This document shows, one piece after another, positions 55,445 through 64,000 of a stretch of 64,000 nt of DNA. How positions within the stretch are numbered: the first letter of the stretch is position 1; each line of letters starts with the position of its first letter. Position numbers and translations under genes: made by a program. The notes under the pieces were generated by a model. That model was not told where the DNA came from, made no database searches, and saw only the letters and a list, made by a program, of their open reading frames with translations. Source of the stretch: Variovorax boronicumulans (GTDB taxonomy: Bacteria > Pseudomonadota > Gammaproteobacteria > Burkholderiales > Burkholderiaceae_C); assembly GCF_019352895.1 (NCBI RefSeq), contig NZ_JAAAFX010000009.1, positions 390,764-454,763 on the forward strand, written 5' to 3'.

Positions 55445-58400
55445 ATGAATGCCGCTTCGCTGAAACAGAACAAATGGGTGCGACGTGTTGGCGTTGCCGT
55501 GCTGGCGGTGTTGGCCCTCTGGGCGGTGGCCTGGCTGGCCGTGCCGCCCATCGCCAAGAGCCAGCTGCAGAAGATCGCGAGCGAGAAACTGGGCCGCCAG
55601 GTAACGGTCGGCAAGATCGATTTCAAGCCGTGGACGCTAGAGCTCGCGCTGAACGACTTGCGCATTGCCACGGCCGACGGCAGCCAGTCGCAATTGGCCA
55701 TCCGCCGCATCTATGTGGATGCCGAACTGCAGTCGCTGCTGCGCCTGGCGCCGGTGATCGATGCCGTCAGCATCGAAGCCCCGGAGGTGCACCTCACGCA
55801 CCTCGCCGACGGCAAGTACGACATCGACGACATCATCGCCAAACTGTCGAGCGAGCCCGCCAAGCCGCCCGGGGACCCGGCGCGTTTCGCGGTCTACAAC
55901 ATCAGCGTGTCGGGCGGCAGCGTCGACTTCGACGACCGCACCGTGGGCCGCAAGCACGCGCTGCGCGACCTGGTGCTCAACGTGCCCTTCCTGAGCAACC
56001 TCGACTCGAAGCGCGACATCAAGACCGAGCCCAAGCTGGCCTTCACGCTCAACGGCAGTGCCTTCGACTCGGCCGCCTTCTCCACGCCCTTCGCCGAAAG
56101 CCGCAAGACCGATGCGCAACTGCGCTTCAAGGACCTCGATCTCGCGCCCTACCTGGGCTACATCCCGACCGGCCTGCCGGTCCAGCTCAAGGCCGGCACG
56201 CTCGACGCCGACCTGAAGATCGATTTCGAACGCGCGGCCGCCACCGGCCTCAGGATCACCGGCACGGTCGAGGCCCACAAGACCCGCCTGGCCGATGCCA
56301 GGGGGCGCGAGCTGCTGGGCTTCGACTCGCTCAAGCTGGGACTGACCGACGTGCGGCCGCTCGACGGCGTGATCCATCTGGGCGAGGTGGCGCTGGCGGG
56401 TCCGCAACTGGTGGTGGCGCGCGATGCGAGCGGTCAGCTGAACCTGCTGGCCACCGATCCGGCCACGGGTGCGACCCAGAAGGTGGCGCCTCCCAAGGCT
56501 GCCGCCAGCGCAGCCGCAGCGCCGGCCGCCCAGAAGAACCCCTTGCGCGTGCAGGTCGACAAGGTCGTGCTGAGCGGCGGCCAGATCGGCTGGCGCGACG
56601 AGACGACCAAGCCTGCCGCTGCCGTCGACGTGAGCCAGCTCGCGATCGAGGCCACGGGCATTGCCTGGCCCATGGACAAGCCGACCCATTTCAGCGGCTC
56701 GACGCTGGTGGGGGGCGCGGCGCTCAAGTTCTCGGGCGACGCCACCGACAAGGCCGCGACCGTGCAGACCGAGGTCACGGCGCTGCCGCTGTCGCTGGCT
56801 GCGCCTTACCTGGCGCAGAGCCTGGAGCCGACGCTCGATGGCAAGCTCAGCGGCCAGATCGACGTGGCCTGGACCGCGCCTGCCGCGCTCAAGTTCAAGG
56901 CCCGCCGACTCGCGGCCGACGGCCTGGCCCTGACCCAGGCCAAGACCGCGCTGGTGAGCGTGGGCCGCTTCGAGCTGATCGATGCCGAGGCCGACATGAG
57001 CCAGCACACGCTGGCCATCGCCTCCTTCACGGCCACCAATCCGAAGCTGCGCATCGAACGTGACAACGAGAAGCGCTGGATGTTCGAGCGCTGGCTCAAG
57101 ACGCCGGCCGCGTCGTCGAACCCCGGCGCGAAGGAGACCAGCGCCCGCGTGGCCGCGCCCAAGTCCGAGGCGGCGGCAGCGCCGCAGCCCGGCGCCAACA
57201 CCCAGCCCTGGCGCCTGAGCATCGGCACGCTGGCGGTGGACGGCGGCGCGGTCTCTTATGCCGACAAGGCCGGCTCGGCGCCCGTCGCGGTCGAGATCAC
57301 CGCGCTCAAGCTCAATGTGCAGAAGGTCACGCCCAACAGCGCTACGGTGTCGCCGGTGCAGCTGTCGGGCCGGATCGCCGCCGGACGCGCCGACCCGGGG
57401 CGCTTCGACTACAAGGGCAACGTGGTGCTGCAGCCGCTGTCGGCCGAGGGCCGGCTCGACGTGAGCGCCTTCCCGGCCCATGCGTTCAAGGCCTACTACG
57501 CCGACGCGCTCAACATCGACATCCGCCGCGCCTTCGCCAGCTACCGCGGCACGGTGCGCTACGCCACGCAGCCGGCGGGCATGAACCTGCACCTGGCGGG
57601 CGATACGGCGGTCGAAGACTTCCGTGCCAACAGCGCGTCGCTGACCCAGTCCGACGCGCCGGGCCTGGAGCGCAGCAACAACCAGCTCCTGAGCTGGAAG
57701 GCGCTGAGCCTGCGTGGCCTGCAGGTGGCGATGGTGCCCAAGGCGCCGCTGTCGGTCGACGTGCGCGAAACCACGCTGACCGATTTCTTCGCCCGCGTGA
57801 TCGTCGACCCCACGGGCCGTCTCAACCTGCAGAACCTCACGAAGAAGTCGCAGCAGGACGCGGACGCCGCGGCGGCCAAGGTCGCGGCCGCGCCCGAAGC
57901 CGCCACGCAGCGCAAGACCGGTGGCGTGACCGTCACGACGGCCGTGGTGCCGGCCGCCGACGGCACCGCGCCGGCGGCCGATGCGGGCGGCCCCGCGCCG
58001 CTGATCCGCTTCGGCCCGATGAGCCTGGTCAACGGCAAGATCGACTTCACCGACCTGTTCGTCAAGCCCAACTATTCGGCCGACCTCAGCGAGCTGACCG
58101 GCAAGCTCAGCGCCTTTGCTTCCGACAAGGCCGGACTGGCCGATCTCGAATTGCGCGGCAAGGCGCAGCAGACCGCGGCGCTCGACATCTCCGGCAAGAT
58201 CAATCCGCTGGTCAAGCCGCTGGAGCTCGACATCACGGCCAAGATGCGCGACCTCGACCTGGCACCGCTGACCCCGTATTCGGTGCGCTACGCGGGCCAC
58301 GGCATCGAGCGCGGCAAGCTGAGCATGGACGTCAACTACAAGATCACGCCCGAAGGCCGGCTCTCGGCCTCGAACAAGCTGGTGCTCAACCAGCTGCAGT

Positions 58401-59185
58401 TCGGCGAGGAAGTCAAGGGCGCGCCCAACAGCCTGCCGGTCCGGCTGGCGGTCGCGCTGCTGGCCGACCGCAACGGCGTGATCGACGTCGACCTGCCGAT
58501 CAGCGGCTCGCTCAACGATCCGCAGTTCAGCATCGGCTCGCTGATCTTCAAGGCCATCGGCAATTTGATCGTCAAGGCCGTGACCGCGCCGTTCAGCCTG
58601 CTGACCGGCGGCTTCGGCGGCGGCGGCGCTGGTGAGGCCAGCGCCATCGCCTTCGACGCCGGCAGCGCCGCGCTGTCGCCCGCGGCCAAGGAAAACCTCG
58701 ACAAGGTCGCCAAGGCCCTGACCGATCGGCCGGCGCTTCAACTGACCGTGGTCGGCACCGCCGGCCTCGAGCAGGAGCGCGATGCGGCCAAGCGCCAGCG
58801 CCTGCGCCAGATGCTGCAGGCCGAGAAGCGCCGCGCGGCCGCGCGCTCGGGCCAGGATGCCGCCGAGGTTCCGCCGTTGACCGATGCCGAATACCCGGTT
58901 TTGCTGACCGCGGTCTACAAACGCGCCGACATCACCAAGCCTCGGAATATGATCGGGCTTGCCAAAGACCTGCCGGTGCCGCAAATGGAAGACCTGTTGC
59001 TTGCCGGCATCACCGTGAACGAAGAGACCATTCGTCAGCTCGCCGTCGAACGCGGCGCCGTGGTCCGCGATTACCTGCTGGCCAAGCAGTTGCCGAGTGA
59101 ACGCTTGTTCCTCGGCGCGGTGCGCACGAACCCCTCCGATGCCGGCTGGAAACCCGGCGCCGAACTGAATCTGGCGAGCCGTTGA
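55445..59185 (+). CDS. Large DUF748 envelope protein with OmpA-like C-terminus
   Basis: 1246 residues. One N-terminal membrane helix (about 13-34, VAVLAVLALWAVAWLAV) anchors a long periplasmic chain of repeated AsmA/DUF748-like beta elements, for example IDFKPWTLELALNDL, VQLKAGTLDADLKIDF and the late FTDLFVKPNYSADLSEL and VNYKITPEGRLSASN. The end (from about residue 1070) has AFDAGSAALSPAAKENLDKV, an OmpA-like motif. AsmA-type proteins bridge the envelope and may move lipids; the exact role here is not known. ATG 55445 is chosen as it starts the anchor; the frame is open upstream through the terminator. Confidence 0.85.
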   Translation: MNAASLKQNKWVRRVGVAVLAVLALWAVAWLAVPPIAKSQLQKIASEKLGRQVTVGKIDFKPWTLELALNDLRIATADGSQSQLAIRRIYVDAELQSLLRLAPVIDAVSIEAPEVHLTHLADGKYDIDDIIAKLSSEPAKPPGDPARFAVYNISVSGGSVDFDDRTVGRKHALRDLVLNVPFLSNLDSKRDIKTEPKLAFTLNGSAFDSAAFSTPFAESRKTDAQLRFKDLDLAPYLGYIPTGLPVQLKAGTLDADLKIDFERAAATGLRITGTVEAHKTRLADARGRELLGFDSLKLGLTDVRPLDGVIHLGEVALAGPQLVVARDASGQLNLLATDPATGATQKVAPPKAAASAAAAPAAQKNPLRVQVDKVVLSGGQIGWRDETTKPAAAVDVSQLAIEATGIAWPMDKPTHFSGSTLVGGAALKFSGDATDKAATVQTEVTALPLSLAAPYLAQSLEPTLDGKLSGQIDVAWTAPAALKFKARRLAADGLALTQAKTALVSVGRFELIDAEADMSQHTLAIASFTATNPKLRIERDNEKRWMFERWLKTPAASSNPGAKETSARVAAPKSEAAAAPQPGANTQPWRLSIGTLAVDGGAVSYADKAGSAPVAVEITALKLNVQKVTPNSATVSPVQLSGRIAAGRADPGRFDYKGNVVLQPLSAEGRLDVSAFPAHAFKAYYADALNIDIRRAFASYRGTVRYATQPAGMNLHLAGDTAVEDFRANSASLTQSDAPGLERSNNQLLSWKALSLRGLQVAMVPKAPLSVDVRETTLTDFFARVIVDPTGRLNLQNLTKKSQQDADAAAAKVAAAPEAATQRKTGGVTVTTAVVPAADGTAPAADAGGPAPLIRFGPMSLVNGKIDFTDLFVKPNYSADLSELTGKLSAFASDKAGLADLELRGKAQQTAALDISGKINPLVKPLELDITAKMRDLDLAPLTPYSVRYAGHGIERGKLSMDVNYKITPEGRLSASNKLVLNQLQFGEEVKGAPNSLPVRLAVALLADRNGVIDVDLPISGSLNDPQFSIGSLIFKAIGNLIVKAVTAPFSLLTGGFGGGGAGEASAIAFDAGSAALSPAAKENLDKVAKALTDRPALQLTVVGTAGLEQERDAAKRQRLRQMLQAEKRRAAARSGQDAAEVPPLTDAEYPVLLTAVYKRADITKPRNMIGLAKDLPVPQMEDLLLAGITVNEETIRQLAVERGAVVRDYLLAKQLPSERLFLGAVRTNPSDAGWKPGAELNLASR

Positions 59186-59220
59186 CCGGATCGAGCGCCG
59201 GTCTGTGAAAATGGCGGGGT

Positions 59221-59250
59221 GCGCCGGCTTTTGCCGGCGCCTTGGCTTTC
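59221..59250 (+). terminator. Terminator after the DUF748 gene
   Basis: Perfect 8-bp stem GCGCCGGC/GCCGGCGC with a TTTT loop, followed by CTTGGCTTTC. It lies 36 bp after the DUF748 stop. Confidence 0.7.
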
Positions 59251-59279
59251 CTCCTATCCGATAAAACGATCAGCGCGCA

Positions 59280-62168
59280 GTGACCTCTACTTCCTCCAAG
59301 CACCAAGACCTCCAGTCCCTCGATACGCTCACCGGCGGCGCCTTCACCGCGCCCACCTCCGGAGAGCGCGCGCAGCGCATCCGCGAGTGGCTGGCGACGA
59401 GCCCTTCGCCCGAGCAGATGCAGGAGGTGTTCAAGGAATTGAGCGGCCGCGACAAGGGGGCTGCACGCCTGCTGCGTGAAAAGCTCGACGAGCTCAAGCG
59501 CGCCAAGGGGCAGGAAGCGATCGCCGCCGAATGGGCGCAGAAGGCCGAGGCGCTGCTGGCCCAGTCCAAGCTCAACATCGCCGATGCGCTGGCCTGGCAG
59601 CGCGATGCCGCCAAGGCCGGTGCGCCGCTGTCGCGCGAGCCGCTGGCCGGTTTCAAGGTGCAGCTGGCCGAACGCGTCAAGGGCATCGAGGACCTGCAGC
59701 ACCGTGCCCAGGTGCAGCGCGAGGCCGCCGTGCTGCTCGCGCAGCGCTTCGAAGTGCTCTCGACCAAGGGCTGGCGCGATGCGCAGGCCGCCGAGGAAGC
59801 CCTGCGCGCCGACGTCGCCCATTGGCAGCAACAAGCCGGCGAACTGACTGCGGACGCCAACTGGAGCAGCCTGGACGCGAAGTTCGCGCCCCAGCTCGAG
59901 GCCTCGAAGGCGCAGTTGATGGTGGTGTCCGATTCCTTCCACGGCGCGCTGGCGCAGGCCGCCGCTGCCGCCGCGGATGCGGCCGCGCCGCTGCCGCCGG
60001 TGCCCGTCTGGGCCGACGAGCTGCGCGCCGCGCGTGGCCTGCCGACCGAGGCCTCGGTGGTGGCTGCGGCCGCCGCGCCGGCCAAGCCCGCCGGACCCAA
60101 GGTCGACCCTGAAAAGCGCGCTGCGGCCCAGGCTGCGGTCGAAGCCTCGCTGACCAAGCTCGAACAGGAAACCGCCGAAGGCCACGGCAAGGCCAGCGCC
60201 GGCGCCGCCGCCGCGCTGCGCGCGGTGCTCAAGGAGCATGGCAAGCTGGTCGAAGCGCCGCTGGAAGCCCGCGTGCATGCCGCGCTGGTGGCCGCCGGTG
60301 AACTCGAAGGCTGGCAGCGCTGGAGCGCCGACAAGGTGCGCGAAGAACTGGTGGCCAAGGCCGAAGGCCTGCTCAAGCGGCCCGAAGGCCAGGCGCTGGG
60401 CGGCCGCAAGATGCAGGAATCGCTGCGCACCCTGCGCGAGCAGTGGAAGCAGGCCGACCAGGGCGGCGTGCCCAACCATGCACTCTGGAAGCGTTTCGAC
60501 GAAGCCTGCAACGAAGCCCACAAGGTGGTCGAGGCCTGGCTCGACAAGGTCCGCGCCGACGCCGCCGAGCACCGCGCCCATCGCGTGGCGCTGATCGAAG
60601 AGGTCAAGGGCTGGGCGGTCGAACACGCCGCCGGCAACGACCTCAAGGCGCACAGCCGCGCGCTGCACCAGTTCGCCGACCGCTGGCGCGATGCCGGCCA
60701 TGTGGGCGAGAAGGTGTTTGCCGAACTGCAGCCGCTGTGGAACGAGGCCTTCGGTGCCGCCCGCGTGCCGCTGGAAAGCGCGCAGGCGTCGAGCGTCGAA
60801 CGTCGCCAGGCCATGATCGCCGAGGCCGCCGAACTGGGCGCCCAGCCGATGCTGCGCATCGACGCCGTCAAGGCGCTGCAGCAGCGCTGGCAGGCCGAGG
60901 CACAGGGTGTGCCGCTCGACCGCCGCCACGAACAGAAGCTGTGGGATGCCTTCCGCGCGCCCATCGACGAGGCCTTCAACCGCAAGACGACCGAGCGCGA
61001 GAAGGCGTCGGCCGCGATGAGCGAACACGACCGCTACGTGCTCGACGCCTCTAAGGCGCTCGACGCGGCCAACGCGACGGGCGACGTGCAGAAGATCCGT
61101 GCCGCGGTGGCGCAGCTCGAAGCCGCGATCCGTGGCGAAGCGCGGCCGCCCGCACCGGCCCCCGCGCCGGCTGCGGCCCGGAACGGCGCTGACGGCCCGG
61201 CCGTGGGTGCGACCGAAGTCGTGGCACCCGGCCAGGCGGCCGCCGAGTTCAGTGAAGGCGCACAGATCCAGCCCGTGCCCGGCGAGAACGAGGCGCCCGC
61301 GCCTGCCGTGGCACCGGCCGACACCGAAGAAGTCGGCGACGCCGCCGCGAGCCCTGCAGCTGCCGGCGACCTGATCGCCCCCGTGGGCAGTGCCGATGCC
61401 GGCGCGCTGGCCGACGAAGGCGACAACGCCGCCGCCGCCGTGCCCGCGGCAGCGCCGAAGCCCGCGCCCAAGCCGGTCGTGGCCGCGCGCCGCGGCGATG
61501 ACCGCCCGGGCAGCCGCAAGGCCGAGCCGGCAGCGCCCGCCGGCCGTTTCGGCGACCGCCGTGACAGCCGCAGCGGCCCTGGCGGTCCTGGTGGCCGCCC
61601 CAACGACCGCGGCCCGCGTCCCGGTGCGCCGGGTGGCGATCGCGGTGACCGTGGCGCACCGGGCGGCGGCCGTTTCGGCGACCGTGCCCCGCGCTTCGAA
61701 GACCGCGGCCCGCGCCTCGGCGATGCGGCCTTCCGTGCCCAGCGCGAAGCGCTGGAGCGTGCCGATCTGGCGCTGCGCAAGCTGGCGGCGCAAGCCCATG
61801 GCGAAGCGCTCACGCACCTGCTGAGCGCATGGGAAAAGCGCGACGCGGCCCAGCTGCCCAGCGTGCAGGAACTCGGCCGCGCGGTGACGCCGACGGTGCG
61901 CAGTGCCTGGACGCAGGCGGTCGCCAAGCCCGCCGCAGGCGACGCCGGCGAAGCGCTGCTGCGCCTCGAGATGGCGGCCGAAGTGCCAACGCCCGCCGAC
62001 CAGCTCGACGCGCGCCGTGCGCTGCAGTTGAAGCTGCTGACGAAGCGCGGTGACCCGGTGCCGGCGCAGACCTGGGGCGAGGACGCCGGCAAGGTGCTGG
62101 CCTCGGCCCACGATGCCGCGACGGCACGCCGGCTGCAGAACGCGCTCAAGGCGCTGTTGCGCAAGTAA
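59280..62168 (+). CDS. DUF349 protein with RGG-like tail
   Basis: 962 residues, start GTG (59280), no signal or membrane helix. Residues about 330-640 contain the helical DUF349 repeats (LRTLREQWKQADQGGVPNHALWKRF and ALHQFADRWRDAGHVGE..., as separate parts). Two Ala/Pro-rich linkers follow, then from residue 737 to about 815 a Gly/Arg/Asp-rich RGG-like region (GRFGDRRDSRSGPGGPGG, DRGDRGAPGGGRFGDR), and a helical C-terminal domain (ALERADLALRKLAAQAHG). DUF349 proteins are uncharacterised; the tail suggests nucleic-acid or phase-separation behaviour. It ends in a strong terminator. Confidence 0.85.
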   Translation: MTSTSSKHQDLQSLDTLTGGAFTAPTSGERAQRIREWLATSPSPEQMQEVFKELSGRDKGAARLLREKLDELKRAKGQEAIAAEWAQKAEALLAQSKLNIADALAWQRDAAKAGAPLSREPLAGFKVQLAERVKGIEDLQHRAQVQREAAVLLAQRFEVLSTKGWRDAQAAEEALRADVAHWQQQAGELTADANWSSLDAKFAPQLEASKAQLMVVSDSFHGALAQAAAAAADAAAPLPPVPVWADELRAARGLPTEASVVAAAAAPAKPAGPKVDPEKRAAAQAAVEASLTKLEQETAEGHGKASAGAAAALRAVLKEHGKLVEAPLEARVHAALVAAGELEGWQRWSADKVREELVAKAEGLLKRPEGQALGGRKMQESLRTLREQWKQADQGGVPNHALWKRFDEACNEAHKVVEAWLDKVRADAAEHRAHRVALIEEVKGWAVEHAAGNDLKAHSRALHQFADRWRDAGHVGEKVFAELQPLWNEAFGAARVPLESAQASSVERRQAMIAEAAELGAQPMLRIDAVKALQQRWQAEAQGVPLDRRHEQKLWDAFRAPIDEAFNRKTTEREKASAAMSEHDRYVLDASKALDAANATGDVQKIRAAVAQLEAAIRGEARPPAPAPAPAAARNGADGPAVGATEVVAPGQAAAEFSEGAQIQPVPGENEAPAPAVAPADTEEVGDAAASPAAAGDLIAPVGSADAGALADEGDNAAAAVPAAAPKPAPKPVVAARRGDDRPGSRKAEPAAPAGRFGDRRDSRSGPGGPGGRPNDRGPRPGAPGGDRGDRGAPGGGRFGDRAPRFEDRGPRLGDAAFRAQREALERADLALRKLAAQAHGEALTHLLSAWEKRDAAQLPSVQELGRAVTPTVRSAWTQAVAKPAAGDAGEALLRLEMAAEVPTPADQLDARRALQLKLLTKRGDPVPAQTWGEDAGKVLASAHDAATARRLQNALKALLRK

Positions 62169-62198
62169 AGGTCCGGCCCCGAGGCCGACCGGTATGAC

Positions 62199-62227
62199 AA
62201 AGGCGCCCCGCGGGGCGCCTTTTCTTT
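62199..62227 (+). terminator. Terminator after the DUF349 gene
   Basis: A perfect 24-bp palindrome with 12-base arms AAAGGCGCCCCG/CGGGGCGCCTTT, then TTCTTT. It is 31 bp after the stop codon and would also work for leftward transcripts in weaker form. Confidence 0.93.
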
Positions 62228-62361
62228 GTGGGATCAGAACTGCTCGGCAGGACCGCCATACGGGCGGCCGCGCAGCCTTGAATGCGACACGGGCCGCCGG
62301 CTTCAGGCCGAGGAGCCCGAGGTGGATGGCCGGCGATGCGCTCCGGCCTCATCGCGGCGCA

Positions 62362-63153
62362 TCAGGGGCGAGGGTTCAGAAAGAATTCATCGAAACGCAC
62401 AAGCACGTCGGGGAAATCGCGGCCGAAATGGGCGCGGTTGACGAAGTAGGCCTCGCAGGCTACGGCGAAGAACTCGCTGAGGGATGTGGCGCCATAGGGG
62501 TCGAGCCAGGTCGGCTCGCCGCCGAAGCGCTCGGCCAGGATGGTCTGTTCCCTGAACGCCTCGTAGGCCGGCTGGATCACATCGGTCCAGGCCGCACGCG
62601 CCTCGCGGGCGCTCGAGGTGCCCGCGAAGCCCGAGGGCAGGGTGGGGCTGCCGTCGGCCCCGCCGTCTCGCATGTCGATCTTGTGGGCGAACTCGTGGAT
62701 CACCACGTTGTAGCCCTGGTCCGCGCTCACGCTGCTGGCCAGCACGTCCTGCCAGCTCAGCATCACCGGGCCGCGCTCCATGGCCTCGCCGGCCACGACC
62801 TCTTCGTACTCGTGCACCACGCCGGCCTCGTCCATGGTCTTGCGCTGCGCCACCACTTCCGAAGGGTGGATCACGATGCCGACGAAATCGTCGTACCAGT
62901 CGAGGCCGCCCCGCAGGTGCAGCACGGGCAGCACCGCCTGCGCCGCAACGGCCAGCGCCACTTCGTCGGTGATGACGAAGCCGTGCGCGCCGTGGAATTC
63001 CTTGTCGCGCAGGAACTCGGCGGCCATGGTGCGCAGTCGCGCCGCGTCTTCGTCGGTGGGCCGGGCCAGAAAGGGGTAGCGCGCCAGCGTGGCCTGCCAG
63101 GCGGCATCGGGGATGGCGGGGGCGGCACGCAGGCCGCGGAGCCACTTGAACAT
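62362..63153 (-). CDS. mtfA: M90-family metallopeptidase MtfA
   Basis: 263 residues. The zinc motif HEFAHKID (H153, E154, H157) and a downstream SLSEFFAVACEAYF with the third ligand are diagnostic for MtfA. Also WYDDFVGIVIHPSEVV and VHEYEEVVAGEAM. In E. coli, MtfA inactivates the Mlc repressor and so affects glucose phosphotransferase genes; the target in this organism is unknown. Cytoplasmic, no signal peptide. ATG 63153 follows the lpxH stop by 13 bp on the same strand. Confidence 0.93.
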   Translation of the reverse strand: MFKWLRGLRAAPAIPDAAWQATLARYPFLARPTDEDAARLRTMAAEFLRDKEFHGAHGFVITDEVALAVAAQAVLPVLHLRGGLDWYDDFVGIVIHPSEVVAQRKTMDEAGVVHEYEEVVAGEAMERGPVMLSWQDVLASSVSADQGYNVVIHEFAHKIDMRDGGADGSPTLPSGFAGTSSAREARAAWTDVIQPAYEAFREQTILAERFGGEPTWLDPYGATSLSEFFAVACEAYFVNRAHFGRDFPDVLVRFDEFFLNPRP

Positions 63154-63166
63154 GGGGAGGCGGCCG

Positions 63167-63937
63167 TCAGCGAACGTCGACGCGCCGGGCCCCTGAGGCC
63201 GACAGGCACAGCACCTGCGCGCGCGGCGGGTGCGCGGCGGCATCCCAATCGCTCAGCACGATGCGCCGCAAGCCGTCGCCCAGCGCGTGCTCGGCCGGCT
63301 TGTGCGTGTGGCCATGGACCAGCGTGTGCGCATCGGCACGCTGCAGCCATTCGCGGGCCGCGTCGGTGTCGACATCGGCCCAGACCATGCCGGGCGTGGC
63401 CTTGCGGGCTTCGCTCTGCGTGCGCATCGAACGCGCCAGCGCGCGCCGCTCCTCGAGCGGGCGGGCCAGAAAGACCTGCTGCCACGCCGCATTGCGCACC
63501 TGGGCGCGAAATTTCAGGTAGTCGGTGTCTTCGAGGCACAGCAGGTCGCCGTGGCTCAGCAGCCAGCGTCGGCCATGCAGCACCAGCACGGTCGGGTCGT
63601 CGAGCAGCGTCAGGCCGCACTGCGCGGCGAACGCCGGGCCGACCAGGAAGTCGCGGTTGCCGTGCATGAAGAATACCGGGCGGCGCGCGGCCGCTTCACG
63701 CAGCAGCTCGGCGCATTGCGCCTCGAAGCCGGGCAGGGCGGTGGCGTCGTCGCCGATCCAGACCTCGAACAGGTCGCCGAGGATGAACAGCGCGTCGGCC
63801 GGTGTGGTCTGGAGATAGCCGCGCCACGCATCGAAGGTGATGGGCTCGTCCGCCTGCAGGTGCAGGTCGGACAGCAGGTCGACGGTGCGCCACGCGGCGG
63901 GCGCGACGAGTTCGGCGAAGGCCGCCTGGTCACTCAT
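63167..63937 (-). CDS. lpxH: UDP-2,3-diacylglucosamine pyrophosphatase
   Basis: 256 residues of the calcineurin-like phosphoesterase fold: DLHL (D24, H26), GDLFEVWIGDD (54-64), HGNRDF (92-97), and HGHTH near residue 219. It removes UMP from UDP-diacylglucosamine in lipid A synthesis, at the inner membrane surface. ATG 63937 (MSDQAAF) is preferred over a TTG five codons earlier. Its start lies 19 bp from the stop of the gene at the window edge. Confidence 0.95.
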   Translation of the reverse strand: MSDQAAFAELVAPAAWRTVDLLSDLHLQADEPITFDAWRGYLQTTPADALFILGDLFEVWIGDDATALPGFEAQCAELLREAAARRPVFFMHGNRDFLVGPAFAAQCGLTLLDDPTVLVLHGRRWLLSHGDLLCLEDTDYLKFRAQVRNAAWQQVFLARPLEERRALARSMRTQSEARKATPGMVWADVDTDAAREWLQRADAHTLVHGHTHKPAEHALGDGLRRIVLSDWDAAAHPPRAQVLCLSASGARRVDVR

Positions 63938-63956
63938 GCCGCGCAGCGCCAAGCCG

Positions 63957-64000
63957 TCATTCGACCGTGATGGTGGCTTTCTCGATCACCACGTCTTCGA
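63957..64000 (-). CDS. Probable peptidyl-prolyl isomerase PpiB, C-terminal end
   Basis: Only the last 13-14 codons are visible, reading EDVVIEKATITVE then a stop. This ending and the ppiB-lpxH neighbourhood fit a cyclophilin-type PPIase, but the fragment alone is too short for certainty. The gene runs off the right edge. Confidence 0.55.
   Translation of the reverse strand, partial: EDVVIEKATITVE

Overview
The window reads as a continuous stretch of core chromosome from a high-GC betaproteobacterium of the family Comamonadaceae, with Variovorax the closest guess. This rests on protein style and gene order, not on a search. The signs are a lipoyl-fused dihydrolipoamide dehydrogenase in the pyruvate dehydrogenase operon, a Bug-type (TctC-like) solute-binding protein without its membrane partners, RibBA with a degenerate RibA half, and dense four-base ATGA gene overlaps. 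I see no tRNA, rRNA, CRISPR array, insertion sequence, phage gene or integrase.

Layout. 1-7281: an incomplete membrane sensor kinase diverges from the pyruvate dehydrogenase operon aceE-aceF-lpdA, which ends at a strong terminator. 7426-13845: mostly single genes (SAM methyltransferase, NlpC/P60 hydrolase, secreted sugar dehydrogenase, lipoprotein hydrolase, isochorismatase-like hydrolase, propionyl-CoA synthetase prpE). 14010-21891: the 2-oxoglutarate dehydrogenase operon odhA-odhB-(unknown secreted protein)-lpd-zapE-(unknown coiled-coil secreted protein). 21943-24688: ilvD divergent from a LysR regulator. 24907-26730: lgt facing an RluA-type pseudouridine synthase. 26729-32420: a malonate-use operon (GntR regulator, malonyl-CoA decarboxylase, Bug protein, crotonase, malonyl-CoA synthetase). 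32424-35884: a catalase-fold protein coupled to an FdhF/YdeP molybdenum oxidoreductase. 36001-36920: YnfA, and a universal stress protein behind an FNR/Anr-type promoter.

36936-44722 is one long leftward block, transcribed in the order ribD-ribE-ribBA-ribH-nusB-aminotransferase-ybgC-tolQ-tolR-tolA. It joins riboflavin synthesis, transcription antitermination and the Tol envelope machine through start/stop overlaps. 44891-51991 is a type IV pilus minor-pilin operon (pilV-pilW-pilX-pilY1-pilE-fimT). 52004-54772 holds nrdR, glyA and a lytic transglycosylase, all leftward. 54773-55444 has no convincing protein gene but contains a near-consensus leftward promoter and, on the + strand, a run of hairpins ending in a strong terminator, which suggests a small RNA. 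55445-62227 carries a large DUF748 protein and a DUF349 protein with an RGG-like tail. 62362-64000 holds mtfA, lpxH and the last codons of a probable ppiB.

How the parts fit: the two 2-oxoacid dehydrogenase complexes, PrpE and the malonate operon all feed acyl-CoA metabolism (pyruvate, 2-oxoglutarate, propionate and malonate to acetyl-, succinyl-, propionyl- and malonyl-CoA). RibBA/RibE/RibD/RibH supply the flavin used by both Lpd proteins. The rest is envelope and housekeeping. The least explained items are the candidate ncRNA near 55126-55327, the secreted protein inside the odh operon, the non-canonical malonate operon with its 18-bp palindrome, and the catalase-fold/molybdoenzyme pair.
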